Shown in pieces: positions 1 through 8,318 of a DNA stretch of 34,444 bases. Each line of letters begins with the position of its first letter. Position 1 is the stretch's first letter. Origin of the DNA: an uncultured Lachnospiraceae bacterium (GTDB lineage: Bacteria > Bacillota > Clostridia > Lachnospirales > Lachnospiraceae); contig CAJTMB010000030.1 of assembly GCA_910577105.1 (NCBI GenBank), forward strand, positions 1-34,444. Reading direction: 5' to 3'. Both the position numbers and the translations under genes were made by a program. The notes under the pieces are model-generated. The model was given only the letters and a program-made list of their open reading frames with translations, searched no databases and had not been told where the DNA came from.

Positions 1-1
1 A

Positions 2-157
2 GTAATCTTATCTTACATCAGTTTGGAGGTTTACACAAACTTTGGGATAGTCCCGCGTAACGAAACAACTGCATCTTTTATTGATTTTGAGGATGTTGAT
101 ACTAATCTTTTTAGTAAAATGTATGCACCTATTCCTTTTGCGTACTATATTGTGTAG
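2..157 (+). CDS. 3' end of an unrecognised gene (partial)
   Basis: An open frame enters from the left edge and stops at TAG 155-157, giving the last 51 residues of a protein whose start lies outside the window. The visible tail is mixed hydrophobic and acidic (it contains FIDFEDVDTN and ends PFAYYIV), with no motif I can place in a family. It converges on the carbamoyltransferase-like gene, and a hairpin sits between the two stops. No function is proposed. It could also be a chance open stretch, since only about 50 codons are visible. Confidence 0.4.
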   Translation, partial: VILSYISLEVYTNFGIVPRNETTASFIDFEDVDTNLFSKMYAPIPFAYYIV

Positions 158-166
158 AAATAGTGG

Positions 167-189
167 AGGCAGTGGAGAAAACACTGCCT
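167..189. terminator. Hairpin between convergent genes
   Basis: A perfect 8-bp inverted repeat AGGCAGTG / CACTGCCT with a 7-nt loop lies between the stops of the two flanking convergent genes. The position suits a bidirectional terminator, although the T-rich tail is weak on the plus side (TCTTGCCTT). Confidence 0.5.
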
Positions 190-196
190 TCTTGCC

Positions 197-1096
197 TTAA
201 AAATATGATAAAAAGAGCGATGCTCTAACATATAATCCATTTTGAGCCTGAGAAAAATATATAGCTCCCGGATGTTTGTCAAATGTTTTAGGGAGTTCTC
301 TGGTGCGTGGTAAAGGATGCATAATCATAATGTCATTCTTGAAATCACTGTATAGCTCGTTTTCTGTAAAAACAAATTCTGTATATTCGTTAGTTTCGTT
401 AAAGATTTTATCCATATATATGACATTTATTTGCGACGCTAGTCCGGATTCTAAAAACTGACGCGTGGAATGGTAATATCGCACATTCATCGTAGGATTT
501 AATTTGGCACAAATAATATCCGGAAGGCTTACACCATTTTGACAGAGTATATGGACATTGATATTTTCCCAATTTGAAAGTCCTATTAATAAAGAATTAA
601 TTGTACGTTGCCGAGGCGTTCCTATAATTAAAATATTAAGTCCCGACAGATTTGTACCAATATGAGTAGTTAAAGTGAATAAATCGGTGAGTGCTTGCGT
701 TGGATGCTCGATATTTCCACTGCCGGCAGAAATGACGGGAACTTTAGCTCCCTCTAGCAGAGCGAGCGTATATTTAGCATTTATTGTTCGCATTACTATG
801 ATGTCACAATATCCGCTAACAATTTGTCCCATGTCATCAAGCGGTTCATAGTAAGGAGGACCGCTTCTGGATGAATTAATGTCAGAAAAACCAATATACG
901 TTCCGCCTAATTTGGTAAATGCAGATTGAAAACTCAACTGAGTCCGTGTACTGGGTTGTAAAAATAACGAAGCTAATGTTTTATCTTTCAACGCACCATA
1001 GTATTCATTGAAAATTTTCTCTCGCATTTTTGCACGTTCAAAAACAGCTTTCATGTCTGATAAAGATATATCGCTTATTGATATAAGATTTTCCAT
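197..1096 (-). CDS. Aspartate carbamoyltransferase-like protein with altered acceptor site
   Basis: This 299-residue protein is collinear with the catalytic chain of aspartate carbamoyltransferase (ATCase), which transfers the carbamoyl group from carbamoyl phosphate to aspartate in pyrimidine synthesis. Visible carbamoyl-phosphate residues are STRT (49-52), the Arg of VMRT (R103), HPTQ (131-134) and the ATCase-type HPLPR (260-264); ornithine enzymes carry HCLP there instead. R164 matches E. coli R167. By eye, however, the 80s loop has no lysine (P80-P81 where E. coli has K83-K84, and Arg where it has S80), and the R229/Q231 pair is K230/F232. Those residues bind aspartate in E. coli, so a different acceptor or a lost activity is plausible (inference). 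The start is fixed by AGGAGG seven bases upstream of the ATG. No pyrI or other pyr gene is adjacent; the upstream neighbour is a tyrosine recombinase on the same strand. It is AT-rich and probably acquired with the mobile region. Confidence 0.8.
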   Translation of the reverse strand: MENLISISDISLSDMKAVFERAKMREKIFNEYYGALKDKTLASLFLQPSTRTQLSFQSAFTKLGGTYIGFSDINSSRSGPPYYEPLDDMGQIVSGYCDIIVMRTINAKYTLALLEGAKVPVISAGSGNIEHPTQALTDLFTLTTHIGTNLSGLNILIIGTPRQRTINSLLIGLSNWENINVHILCQNGVSLPDIICAKLNPTMNVRYYHSTRQFLESGLASQINVIYMDKIFNETNEYTEFVFTENELYSDFKNDIMIMHPLPRTRELPKTFDKHPGAIYFSQAQNGLYVRASLFLSYF

Positions 1097-1120
1097 CGTT
1101 GGACCTCCTAAAGATATTTA

Positions 1121-1137
1121 TGTCAGATAATCCGACA
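1121..1137. promoter_or_regulatory. Imperfect palindrome upstream of the carbamoyltransferase-like gene
   Basis: TGTCAGATAATCCGACA is a near-palindrome in which each half reads TGTC-R-GAT. It sits about 25 bases upstream of the start codon, between the carbamoyltransferase-like gene and the recombinase. It could be an operator or a recombinase core site; the sequence does not decide which. Confidence 0.3.
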
Positions 1138-1178
1138 TTATCTATCAAATAGTAGCGAGGTATGAAAGCTTCGTAGAA

Positions 1179-2102
1179 TTATATACTAAAACTATTTCTT
1201 GGATGTTTAGTAACCAGAATATTTCGTTGTTTTGACATTGCAACATGTGTATATATTTCAGTAATATTTATGGAGCTATGTCCGAGCATTTCCTGAATAT
1301 ATCTGATATCCACACCTGCATCTAAAAGACTTGTTGCAAAAGTATGCCTAAACATGTGTGGAGTAATATGCAATTCGATGGCTGCTAAAGAAGCATATTT
1401 ATTTATCATTCTGCGAACGGTCTGATCCGACATTGCCGTACCATTTTGATTTGTAAAAAAGTGCTCGCAGAGTTTGGAACCTGATTGAAAACTATTTTTA
1501 TATTCTTTTAGCAAATTTATAACATCTTCGCTTCCAATTTGGAGGCGTCTTTCTTTGTCGCCTTTACCATGAATAAGTATAGAACCATCATAAAAATTAA
1601 TATCGTTATTGCATAGAGCACAGAGCTCGGAAATACGCATACCGGTCGCAAATAAGAGTTCTATAACAGCAACATCCCTGAGAGCATTTAGTTTTTGATA
1701 GCTTGTTTTAGCAATATGACGTTCTTTGTATATGGTAGATAAAAATAGTTCTACTGTATTTAAGGGAATAGTTTTTGGTAATTTAACTGGCTCACGAAAA
1801 CGGAGTTGTATTTTGGCGAATGGATTTCTGTCAATTGTTTCTCTGTATTCGAGATAGTGAAAAAGGGCTTTTAAAGACGCAATCGTTCGTTTTACAGTTT
1901 TGGGTTTATATTGCATATGGAGTTTGGCAATATATGTTTCTAATATGGTTGTAGTAATCTTATCGGGTTCAATGGATTGGTTCTGTTCAGAAAATTGTCT
2001 CAGATCGATTCTGTAAGCTTTCAAAGTTTTTGCATCTAATCTCTTTTGATGTTCACAATACACCAGGTATTCATTAATATAAATTTCTAAGGTACACATC
2101 AT
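1179..2102 (-). CDS. Tyrosine recombinase/integrase (XerC/XerD type)
   Basis: This 307-residue site-specific recombinase has an N-terminal SAM-like core-binding domain (about 5-95) and a C-terminal catalytic domain (about 110-295). All catalytic residues of the family are visible: R156 (ATGMRISEL), K180 (HGKGDK), H249 and R252 (HMFRH), H275 (LGHSS) and the nucleophile Y284 (IYTHV). It should be active in strand exchange. The start is set by AAAGGAGATTTT directly before ATG 2102; a second ATG follows at once, and the frame is open further upstream to 2177 without a ribosome site. Length and motifs fit Xer-like integrases of small elements better than long Tn916-type integrases. It lies upstream of, and co-directional with, the carbamoyltransferase-like gene. 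Its own attachment site is not identified, but the MazF fragment starts only about 125 bp away. Confidence 0.88.
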   Translation of the reverse strand: MMCTLEIYINEYLVYCEHQKRLDAKTLKAYRIDLRQFSEQNQSIEPDKITTTILETYIAKLHMQYKPKTVKRTIASLKALFHYLEYRETIDRNPFAKIQLRFREPVKLPKTIPLNTVELFLSTIYKERHIAKTSYQKLNALRDVAVIELLFATGMRISELCALCNNDINFYDGSILIHGKGDKERRLQIGSEDVINLLKEYKNSFQSGSKLCEHFFTNQNGTAMSDQTVRRMINKYASLAAIELHITPHMFRHTFATSLLDAGVDIRYIQEMLGHSSINITEIYTHVAMSKQRNILVTKHPRNSFSI

Positions 2103-2228
2103 AAAATCTCCTTTTGTTTTATTTCTCTTCAAAATATATTGTACATGGATTTGTGCAAGTGAGTAGCTACTTACCAAATCAGATCGTGTTACATACCGAA
2201 TTATGACGTGTTATAAAACAAGCGCAGT

Positions 2229-2522
2229 ATGCGTCCTGTGGTGGTAGTAAGTAACAATATGGCGAACAAGCACAGCACCGTAATAACGGTTGTTCCTTTA
2301 TCCACCAAAATCAACAAAAAGAGAAATCTTCCCACTCATGTATTTGTGTCAGCGTATAAGTCTGAGGGATTGGAACAGCACAGTATCGCACTTTGCGAAC
2401 AGGTGACAGCCCTTGATTATGGCAGAATTATTGAGAATATGGGAAAGGTTGATAAAGATACCCTTGCAAGAATAACCGAAGCTGTGCAGGTTCAGGTCGG
2501 GGTATTTGATAAGTATAACTAA
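2229..2522 (+). pseudogene. MazF/PemK-family toxin, N-terminally truncated
   Basis: The 97 residues align with MazF endoribonuclease toxins from the RPV strand onward: MRPVVVVSNN matches the conserved VRPVLVIQND, PLSTKI the second active-site segment, LPTHV and CEQVTALD the following conserved strands. Full-length MazF has about 24 residues before this point (beginning with the RGDIYYADL-type strand). Here the upstream frame is closed by TAA at 2214-2216 and no such strand is encoded in any upstream frame. No antitoxin gene is visible. It is therefore probably an inactive remnant, cut at about 2,226-2,229 where recombinase-linked DNA begins. Some activity cannot be excluded, because the Arg and Ser equivalents of the active site remain. 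Confidence 0.75.
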
Positions 2523-2542
2523 TTATAAGCTAGATTTAGTAG

Positions 2543-2567
2543 AGCCGGGCAGAAGTGTCCGGCTTTT
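2543..2567 (+). terminator. Rho-independent terminator after the MazF fragment
   Basis: AGCCGG / CCGGCT pairs across a 10-nt loop and is followed by a T run. It lies 20 bp after the toxin stop codon. Confidence 0.65.
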
Positions 2568-2635
2568 ACATATTTGTCCGTGATAGGACAGGGTATGTCA
2601 TTCATATAATGAAATGTGGATTGGAGGTCAGATGG

Positions 2636-2992
2636 ATGAGGGTTGCAATTTATATAAGAGTTGGAAAAAAAGAACAGCTTGAAGCAGATAAAGAAATAGA
2701 AATTCAGAGAAATGAATTGAGAGACTTTTGTGAAAAGAAAAAATACCAGATAGTTTCCGAATATGTGGAGTGTCGAAGTGGATTAGAAGAATCTCAGATA
2801 ATAGAAGAACTGAAAAGGTGTATTAGAGAAAAGGAAATACAGGGTGTAGTCGTTATAGATTATGCTAAAATCAGTCGCAATGTAAACTCTTTTATGGAGT
2901 TTTTCGACTTTATGAAAGAGAATGGAGTTAGTTTAGAAAGCTACTGTCTTGGATGGAAAGAATATAAAAAAAATAGACATAGATTGCTTTAG
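2636..2992 (+). CDS. Mini-resolvase: serine recombinase domain lacking the catalytic serine
   Basis: These 118 residues match only the N-terminal catalytic domain of serine recombinases: AIYIRVGKKEQ (normally YxRVSxxxQ), then IQRNELRDFCEKK, a CRSG segment in place of GxSG, and VVVIDYAKISRN in place of the DRLSR helix. The catalytic serine (position 10 in gamma-delta resolvase) is glycine, codon GGA, and the first Arg of the DRxxR pair is lysine. The zinc-ribbon and DNA-binding parts of large recombinases are absent. ATG 2636 has GGAGG 10 bases upstream; the frame is open further left without a ribosome site. It precedes three intact recombinases on the same strand. It may be a decayed copy, or a non-catalytic partner that oligomerises with the active enzymes (inference). 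Confidence 0.7.
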   Translation: MRVAIYIRVGKKEQLEADKEIEIQRNELRDFCEKKKYQIVSEYVECRSGLEESQIIEELKRCIREKEIQGVVVIDYAKISRNVNSFMEFFDFMKENGVSLESYCLGWKEYKKNRHRLL

Positions 2993-3059
2993 AAAGGCAT
3001 AGGACAATCAGACAGAAGAATAAAATAGGAAAGAGTTGGTGATACAGGAAGTGGATATA

Positions 3060-3281
3060 ATGGAAGAAAGAGAAAAGTTGTGGGATATTGGGGAAATAGA
3101 GATAGATAAAGAATTATCTGTAAAAAATAAGATACAAAATTTTGTTCATGGCATTAAGGAAGAAAACATGACGCATGTGAATGAAGGATATATTGTAAGG
3201 GTTCATTTTGGAAAGGAAGATTATTCGGCAACAGATGCAGTCAAGCATTACTTGAAACAGATTGCACAATTAAAGTATTAA
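3060..3281 (+). CDS. Small element-borne protein of unknown function
   Basis: This 73-residue charged protein (MEEREKLWDIG...) has a C-terminal segment EGYIVRVHFGKEDYSA followed by a predicted short helix. I do not recognise the family with confidence. The VRVHF strand loosely recalls the small TnpW-type proteins of clostridial transposons, but this is weak. ATG 3060 has AGGAAG eight bases upstream; in-frame TTG 3036 and GTG 3039 lie further upstream but are poorly placed. It sits between the mini-resolvase and the first large recombinase, and a hairpin follows. Confidence 0.55.
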   Translation: MEEREKLWDIGEIEIDKELSVKNKIQNFVHGIKEENMTHVNEGYIVRVHFGKEDYSATDAVKHYLKQIAQLKY

Positions 3282-3316
3282 AATGACTCGACAGAATGAA
3301 AAAGTTATGTTAATCT

Positions 3317-3348
3317 AAGGTCAGGATTGAAAGCGGATTCCTGACTTT
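3317..3348 (+). terminator. Hairpin before the recombinase operon
   Basis: AAGGTCAGGA / TCCTGACTTT forms a 10-bp stem with one G-U pair and a 12-nt loop, ending in T-rich sequence. It probably separates the small gene from the recombinase operon. Confidence 0.5.
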
Positions 3349-3403
3349 AATCGTATGTTTGTGAAGTTTCGTATTAACGACATTAAAGTAAGGAGTGATG
3401 CAC

Positions 3404-5059
3404 ATGAGCAAAAAGAATATTTATGATACTGCCCTTTATCTGCGTCTTTCCAGAGATGACACAGACATTGATGGCAGAAACAAAACAGAGAGTAATAGTA
3501 TAAGTAGTCAACGTGATTTATTGAGAGCGTATGTTCAAAGTCATGATGATTTACAAATTTTCGATATTTATATTGATGACGGCTATTCAGGAGCAGATTT
3601 TAATCGACCGGAATTTGAGCGAATGATGGAAGATATTCGTGCAGGAAAAGTGAATTGTGTCATCGTAAAAGATTTATCAAGATTTGGACGAGATTATATT
3701 GAAGCCGGGCGGTTTATTCAGAAAACCTTTCCGGCTTTTAATGTGCGTTTTATTGCGGTCACTGATAATTATGATAGTTTATCAGCGGATAAGACTGATC
3801 AGGCATTGGTATTGCCTGTTAAAAATTTCGTGAATGATAGCTATTGCCGAGATATTAGTATGAAGGTTAAGGCACATCAAAAAGTAAAACGTCTGGAAGG
3901 AAAGTGTATATCTGCATTTACAGTATATGGTTATTTGAAAAATCCTGATGATAAAAACCAACTGATTATAGATGAATATGCAGCAGATGTGGTACGAAAG
4001 ATATTTTCATGGAAGATTGCAGGAATGAGTTTAGGAGCGATTGCAAATAAGCTAAATGATCTTGGGATATTATCGCCTATGGAATATAAAAAATCATTAG
4101 GCATTAAGTTTTCAACAGGATTTGAAAGTGCAGGAACTGCAAAATGGGCTGCTGTATCAGTAAAACGTATTTTGACAAACCGGGTATACATCGGTTATAT
4201 GGAGCAGGGAAAGCAGGAGAAAATAAGCTATAAGATAAAGAAGCGGGTGATAAAGCCGGAGGAAGAATGGATACAGGTAAAAAATACCCATGAAGCCATT
4301 ATTTCTGAAATGGATTTTTATTTGGTTCAGGAATTGCTAAAGTTTGATGGAAGAACATCTGCTGATACAGATACAGCGAATATTTTTAGTGGGATTCTTC
4401 TGTGTGCAGATTGTAAAACACCTATGATTAAACGTGTCAACACTTATAAAGGAAAGAAGCGGGTCTTTTATATATGTCAGACAAAGAATAAGTCATTGGG
4501 ATGCAGTCGTCATAGTATAGAGGAAGACGTGTTAAAGAAGATTTTATTGAAAGAGATAAAAACATGGATTGACCTGATGGCATCATACTCTGAAATCATG
4601 GATGTGATGGAAGAAATGAATGTAAATTATGAACAGGTAGTAGAGTATGATTCGCAGATTAGCGTATTGAGAAGTGAATACAATAAGTATTATGGATTGA
4701 AAAGCGGTCTGTTGTCTGATTTGAAAGAGGGATTAATAGATAAGGAAGAATTTGATGAGTTCCATAGTCTTTATACAAAAAAATGTGATGAACTTGAGCT
4801 TGCAATCAATAACCAGAAAAATCTTGTGAAAAAAATGTTTCAAAATGGAGTTGCAGCAAAAACACAGTTGGATAAATACAAAGAATCAAAAGACCTGGGT
4901 ACACTAACAAGGGAATTGCTGGTTACAATGGTCAGCAAAGTATATGTTCATGAGGGTAAAAAACTGGATATTGTTTTTCGGTTTTCCAACGAATTAGAGA
5001 AATTGAAAGGCATTAACCAAATGGTTCAGAATGATATTTTGAAGCAGGAGGTGGTGTAA
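3404..5059 (+). CDS. Large serine recombinase 1
   Basis: This 551-residue large serine recombinase catalyses element integration or excision through a 5'-phosphoserine intermediate. The catalytic domain covers about 1-160, with nucleophile S16 in YLRLSRDD, DGYSG, and IVKDLSRFGRDY carrying the catalytic arginines. A recombinase domain follows (about 165-320, containing YGYLKNP and WAAVSVKRILTNRVYIG). The zinc ribbon has CADCKTPM and two later cysteines (YICQ, GCSR). A coiled-coil-rich C-terminal region completes it. AGGAG eight bases before ATG 3404 sets the start; GTG 3395 and ATG 3398 overlap or abut this site. The stop codon directly abuts the next gene's ATG, so translation is probably coupled. 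Nothing looks broken. Confidence 0.92.
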   Translation: MSKKNIYDTALYLRLSRDDTDIDGRNKTESNSISSQRDLLRAYVQSHDDLQIFDIYIDDGYSGADFNRPEFERMMEDIRAGKVNCVIVKDLSRFGRDYIEAGRFIQKTFPAFNVRFIAVTDNYDSLSADKTDQALVLPVKNFVNDSYCRDISMKVKAHQKVKRLEGKCISAFTVYGYLKNPDDKNQLIIDEYAADVVRKIFSWKIAGMSLGAIANKLNDLGILSPMEYKKSLGIKFSTGFESAGTAKWAAVSVKRILTNRVYIGYMEQGKQEKISYKIKKRVIKPEEEWIQVKNTHEAIISEMDFYLVQELLKFDGRTSADTDTANIFSGILLCADCKTPMIKRVNTYKGKKRVFYICQTKNKSLGCSRHSIEEDVLKKILLKEIKTWIDLMASYSEIMDVMEEMNVNYEQVVEYDSQISVLRSEYNKYYGLKSGLLSDLKEGLIDKEEFDEFHSLYTKKCDELELAINNQKNLVKKMFQNGVAAKTQLDKYKESKDLGTLTRELLVTMVSKVYVHEGKKLDIVFRFSNELEKLKGINQMVQNDILKQEVV

Positions 5060-6727
5060 ATGGCAAGAACAGCAAAGAGATATAAGGACACCAATAACGG
5101 GCTTAGGGCGAATGGTAAACTAAGTTATTATGTTGGTGTTTACAGCAGATTGTCTGTAGATAATCATGACCGAAAATCCGAGTCTATTGAAAATCAGATT
5201 GATATTATAAATCAGTTCATTTTTGACAATAATTCCAATCCGGACAGGGAGATGGAGCTGGTAGTATATGATACTTATATAGACAGAGGGATATCAGGCA
5301 CTTCCTTTGAGAGAACCGGTTTTGAGAGACTGATGCAGGATGTAAAAGAGCATAGAGTAAATTGTATTATCGTGAAAGATTTGTCACGTTTTGGAAGGGA
5401 TTATCTTGAAACCGGAAATTTGATAGAAAAGATATTACCGTTTTTAGGATGTAGGTTTATTGCGGTAGCGGACCATTTTGATTCCATGGCAGCAAATGTA
5501 AATGAAAGTAAGCTTGCAATGAGTATAAAAAACCTCGTAAATGATATGTATGCGAAGGATATTTCAAAAAGAGTAGCAGTTGCAAGAAAAATGTCAGCGG
5601 AAAGTGGTTCCTTTATCGGTAGTTTCGCACCATACGGTTATGAGGTAGTTCATGTTCAGGGGCTTCGTAAGCTTCAAATTAATGAAGAATGTGCGGAAGT
5701 TGTGCGAAATATCTTTGAATTATATGCTCAGGGAATAACTATTAAGGATATTATTACCCGGCTGTATTTAGATAAAGTGCATAGAATCAGTGATTACAAA
5801 CAGTATGGTCATGTTTATTGTGAGGAGGGGGAGATACTGCATCAGTGGAGCGAAGGCTCTATTTCAGGAATACTCCAAAATGCAAACTATTTGGGAAATC
5901 TGCAGCAATGTAAATCGCAATCAAGACTGTATGAAGGGCAAAAAGATGTATCTTTTGCGGAGGAAAAAGATTGGGTAACAGTAAGGGACACGCATGAGGC
6001 GATTATTAATCGGGAATTATTTGAAAAAGTGAAGGAACGAAAGTCAGGTGGTAAGCCGGAAACTAAAATTCAATATAAGAATAAAAACACAGAGAATATT
6101 TATCGTAATATTTTGTGTTGTGGGTGCTGTGGAAAAGTAATGCATGCAACTTATTACCAGAGCAGGGTAAAGGATGAGCGGCATTATGCGTATTATTGCC
6201 GGAACGCATATCTGATTGATGAAAGAAAGTGTGAAAAGAATTATATCAGAGAAGAACAGATTACTGCCTTATGTTTGGAACAGCTGCGTAATGTTTTAAA
6301 GGAGCAGCAGGTTAAGGCAAAAGATTTGACAAAGCTGAATATGGAGGAGTATGAAAGTAAAATTGCTGAATATGAACTTGAGGAAAAGAAAATTGCTGAA
6401 GAATGTGAGTATATGAAAAAACAAGCCGGTATCATATATGGGCAGTATAAAGAAGGAGTGATAACCAGAGCGGAGTATGATGTCTTAAAACAAAATAAAA
6501 AAGAACAGGATTATTTCGCAGAAAAAAGATTAGAGGAAATTAGGCGAAAGATTAGAAAGGCTAAGAGTAAGGCAGAAGAAGAGAATAAATTTTTGCGTTC
6601 CCTTCTGAAAGTGGAGAAATGCAAAAAACTCAATATTCAGTTGGCAGAAGCACTAATCGAAAAAATCATTGTTTTTTCTGATGGTATAATTGATATTGTA
6701 TATAAATTCTCAGATGGAGGGATGTAG
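5060..6727 (+). CDS. Large serine recombinase 2
   Basis: This is a second complete large serine recombinase (555 residues). The nucleophile S32 lies in VYSRLSVDN after an extended basic N-terminus. RGISGTSF and IVKDLSRFGRDYLE carry the other catalytic residues. The recombinase domain contains YGYEVVHVQG and WSEGSISGILQNANYLG, and the zinc ribbon is CCGCCGKVM with YYCRN and KCEKN. A long glutamate/lysine-rich coiled coil lies at about 420-520. It starts directly at the stop of recombinase 1, and its own stop lies one base before the ATG of recombinase 3. The three genes therefore form one translationally coupled unit. Sequence divergence from its neighbours shows it is not a recent duplicate. 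Confidence 0.92.
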   Translation: MARTAKRYKDTNNGLRANGKLSYYVGVYSRLSVDNHDRKSESIENQIDIINQFIFDNNSNPDREMELVVYDTYIDRGISGTSFERTGFERLMQDVKEHRVNCIIVKDLSRFGRDYLETGNLIEKILPFLGCRFIAVADHFDSMAANVNESKLAMSIKNLVNDMYAKDISKRVAVARKMSAESGSFIGSFAPYGYEVVHVQGLRKLQINEECAEVVRNIFELYAQGITIKDIITRLYLDKVHRISDYKQYGHVYCEEGEILHQWSEGSISGILQNANYLGNLQQCKSQSRLYEGQKDVSFAEEKDWVTVRDTHEAIINRELFEKVKERKSGGKPETKIQYKNKNTENIYRNILCCGCCGKVMHATYYQSRVKDERHYAYYCRNAYLIDERKCEKNYIREEQITALCLEQLRNVLKEQQVKAKDLTKLNMEEYESKIAEYELEEKKIAEECEYMKKQAGIIYGQYKEGVITRAEYDVLKQNKKEQDYFAEKRLEEIRRKIRKAKSKAEEENKFLRSLLKVEKCKKLNIQLAEALIEKIIVFSDGIIDIVYKFSDGGM

Positions 6728-6728
6728 G

Positions 6729-8318
6729 ATGAAGAAAATTGCCGGATATTATCGTCTCTCTATGGAGGATGATGATATAAAAGTTGAAAGCAACAGTATT
6801 ACAAATCAGAGGCTACTTATAAAAAAATATGTCTCACAGGACACAGAATTGAGTCAGTATGAGTATTGTGAGTTTTATGATGATGGATATTCCGGATCGA
6901 CAATGAACAGACCGGGAGTGCAGGAAATGCTTGAGCAAATCAGAAATAATGAAATCCAGGCAGTAATTGTGAAAGACATATCCAGATTTTCCAGAGACTA
7001 TATTGAGCTAGGGACTTACATGGAGCAGATATTTCCTTTTATGGGTATTCGTTTTATTGCAATCACTGACCGCTATGACAGCAAGGACTATATTGGTCGT
7101 ACTGCCGATATGGATATTGCATTTAAGAGTCTGTTGGCAGATTTTTATTGTAAAGATGTTTCTGCTAAAGTGAAAAGTTCATTAGAGGCAAAGCGGAAGC
7201 AGGGAAAATATTCTACAGGTCTTGTACCTTTTGGATATGCAAAGGATAAGGATGATCCTTATAAGCTGATTGTCATTCCGGAAGAAGCCGAGGTAATACG
7301 ATATATTTTTCGATTATCGGTTTCGGGTAACAATTTAACTCAGATTTGTAAGAAACTGAATGATGAAGGAATTATGACTCCTTTAGAGTACAAGAATCTG
7401 AGAAAAAAGCAAAACCGTAAAGAATTACAGCGTACAACCAAGCTTTGGCAGGCTGGAACAATAAGAACTATTTTGACAAATGAGAGTTATATAGGAAGCA
7501 TGGTTTATGATAAAACGGAACAATCTGCTGTGGGTTCCGGAAAACAGATTGTAAAGCCAAGAGCAGAGTGGAAGGTGTTTGAAAATCACCATGAGCCGAT
7601 TGTTGACAAAGATGTGTTTACGATAGTTCAGGCAAAATTCAACCAAAGAAAGGTTTCAGCAAGAAAGAGTATAGAGTACCCATTGAAAGGGAAGGTATTT
7701 TGTGGATATTGCAAACGAACATTGAAGGTGATGAAACTGGCAGGAGGAAAATTATATTTCTATTGTCCGAATGAAAAAATCAGCAGCAGTGCAGAGTGCA
7801 TGGCAGAGTCATTCAGCAATGAGAAGCTGGAGAGCATAGTTTTAAGGGAAATCAAAAGGCAGCTTGTTTTTCTGTCAGATATGAGTATTATTTTGCAGAA
7901 TACTCGTTTGATGAGAGAGGAGCGGATAAAAGAGCAGGAGAAAGACTTGGTGAGCTTGGAGAAGAAGCTACAGGAGTTTATGGAACAAAAGGCTGTTTGT
8001 CTTGAAAAATATCATGCCGGAGCATTGAATAAGGAACAGTTTCGAGAAAGGCGTAACGAGATTGCTCAGATGATTAAAGATATGAAATCCGAGTATGAGA
8101 TGAAGAAAAAAGAAGTAGAGCAGCAAATGAAAACGGTGAACAAATCGCCAAAAGACTGCGAAGGTCTGTTGTGCTATTCAGGAATGGAACAACTGACCAG
8201 GGAAATGGTAGAAGCCTTTGTGGATCATATTGAAATTGACGGGAATTTGAACATTGATATTCACTGGACATTCAATAATCAGTATGATTGTAGCAGCGAT
8301 GATATGGCAACAGCATAA
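6729..8318 (+). CDS. Large serine recombinase 3
   Basis: This third complete large serine recombinase has 529 residues. The nucleophile S11 lies in YYRLSMEDD, with DGYSGSTMNRPG and IVKDISRFSRDYIE following. The recombinase domain contains VPFGYAKDK and WQAGTIRTILTNESYIG. The zinc ribbon is CGYCKRTL, FYCPN and a fourth cysteine in AECM, followed by a coiled coil rich in Lys and Glu. ATG 6729 has GGAGG eight bases upstream, and the frame is open to 6690 inside the preceding gene. It is the last gene of the element: its stop overlaps the first T-N-ACACCAG repeat, and chromosomal sequence begins about 145 bp later. Confidence 0.92.
   Translation: MKKIAGYYRLSMEDDDIKVESNSITNQRLLIKKYVSQDTELSQYEYCEFYDDGYSGSTMNRPGVQEMLEQIRNNEIQAVIVKDISRFSRDYIELGTYMEQIFPFMGIRFIAITDRYDSKDYIGRTADMDIAFKSLLADFYCKDVSAKVKSSLEAKRKQGKYSTGLVPFGYAKDKDDPYKLIVIPEEAEVIRYIFRLSVSGNNLTQICKKLNDEGIMTPLEYKNLRKKQNRKELQRTTKLWQAGTIRTILTNESYIGSMVYDKTEQSAVGSGKQIVKPRAEWKVFENHHEPIVDKDVFTIVQAKFNQRKVSARKSIEYPLKGKVFCGYCKRTLKVMKLAGGKLYFYCPNEKISSSAECMAESFSNEKLESIVLREIKRQLVFLSDMSIILQNTRLMREERIKEQEKDLVSLEKKLQEFMEQKAVCLEKYHAGALNKEQFRERRNEIAQMIKDMKSEYEMKKKEVEQQMKTVNKSPKDCEGLLCYSGMEQLTREMVEAFVDHIEIDGNLNIDIHWTFNNQYDCSSDDMATA

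Noticed and set aside
197..1096. Ornithine carbamoyltransferase
   Set aside because: The HPLPR motif and overall alignment are of the aspartate enzyme type; the SMG loop and HCLP motif of ornithine enzymes are absent.
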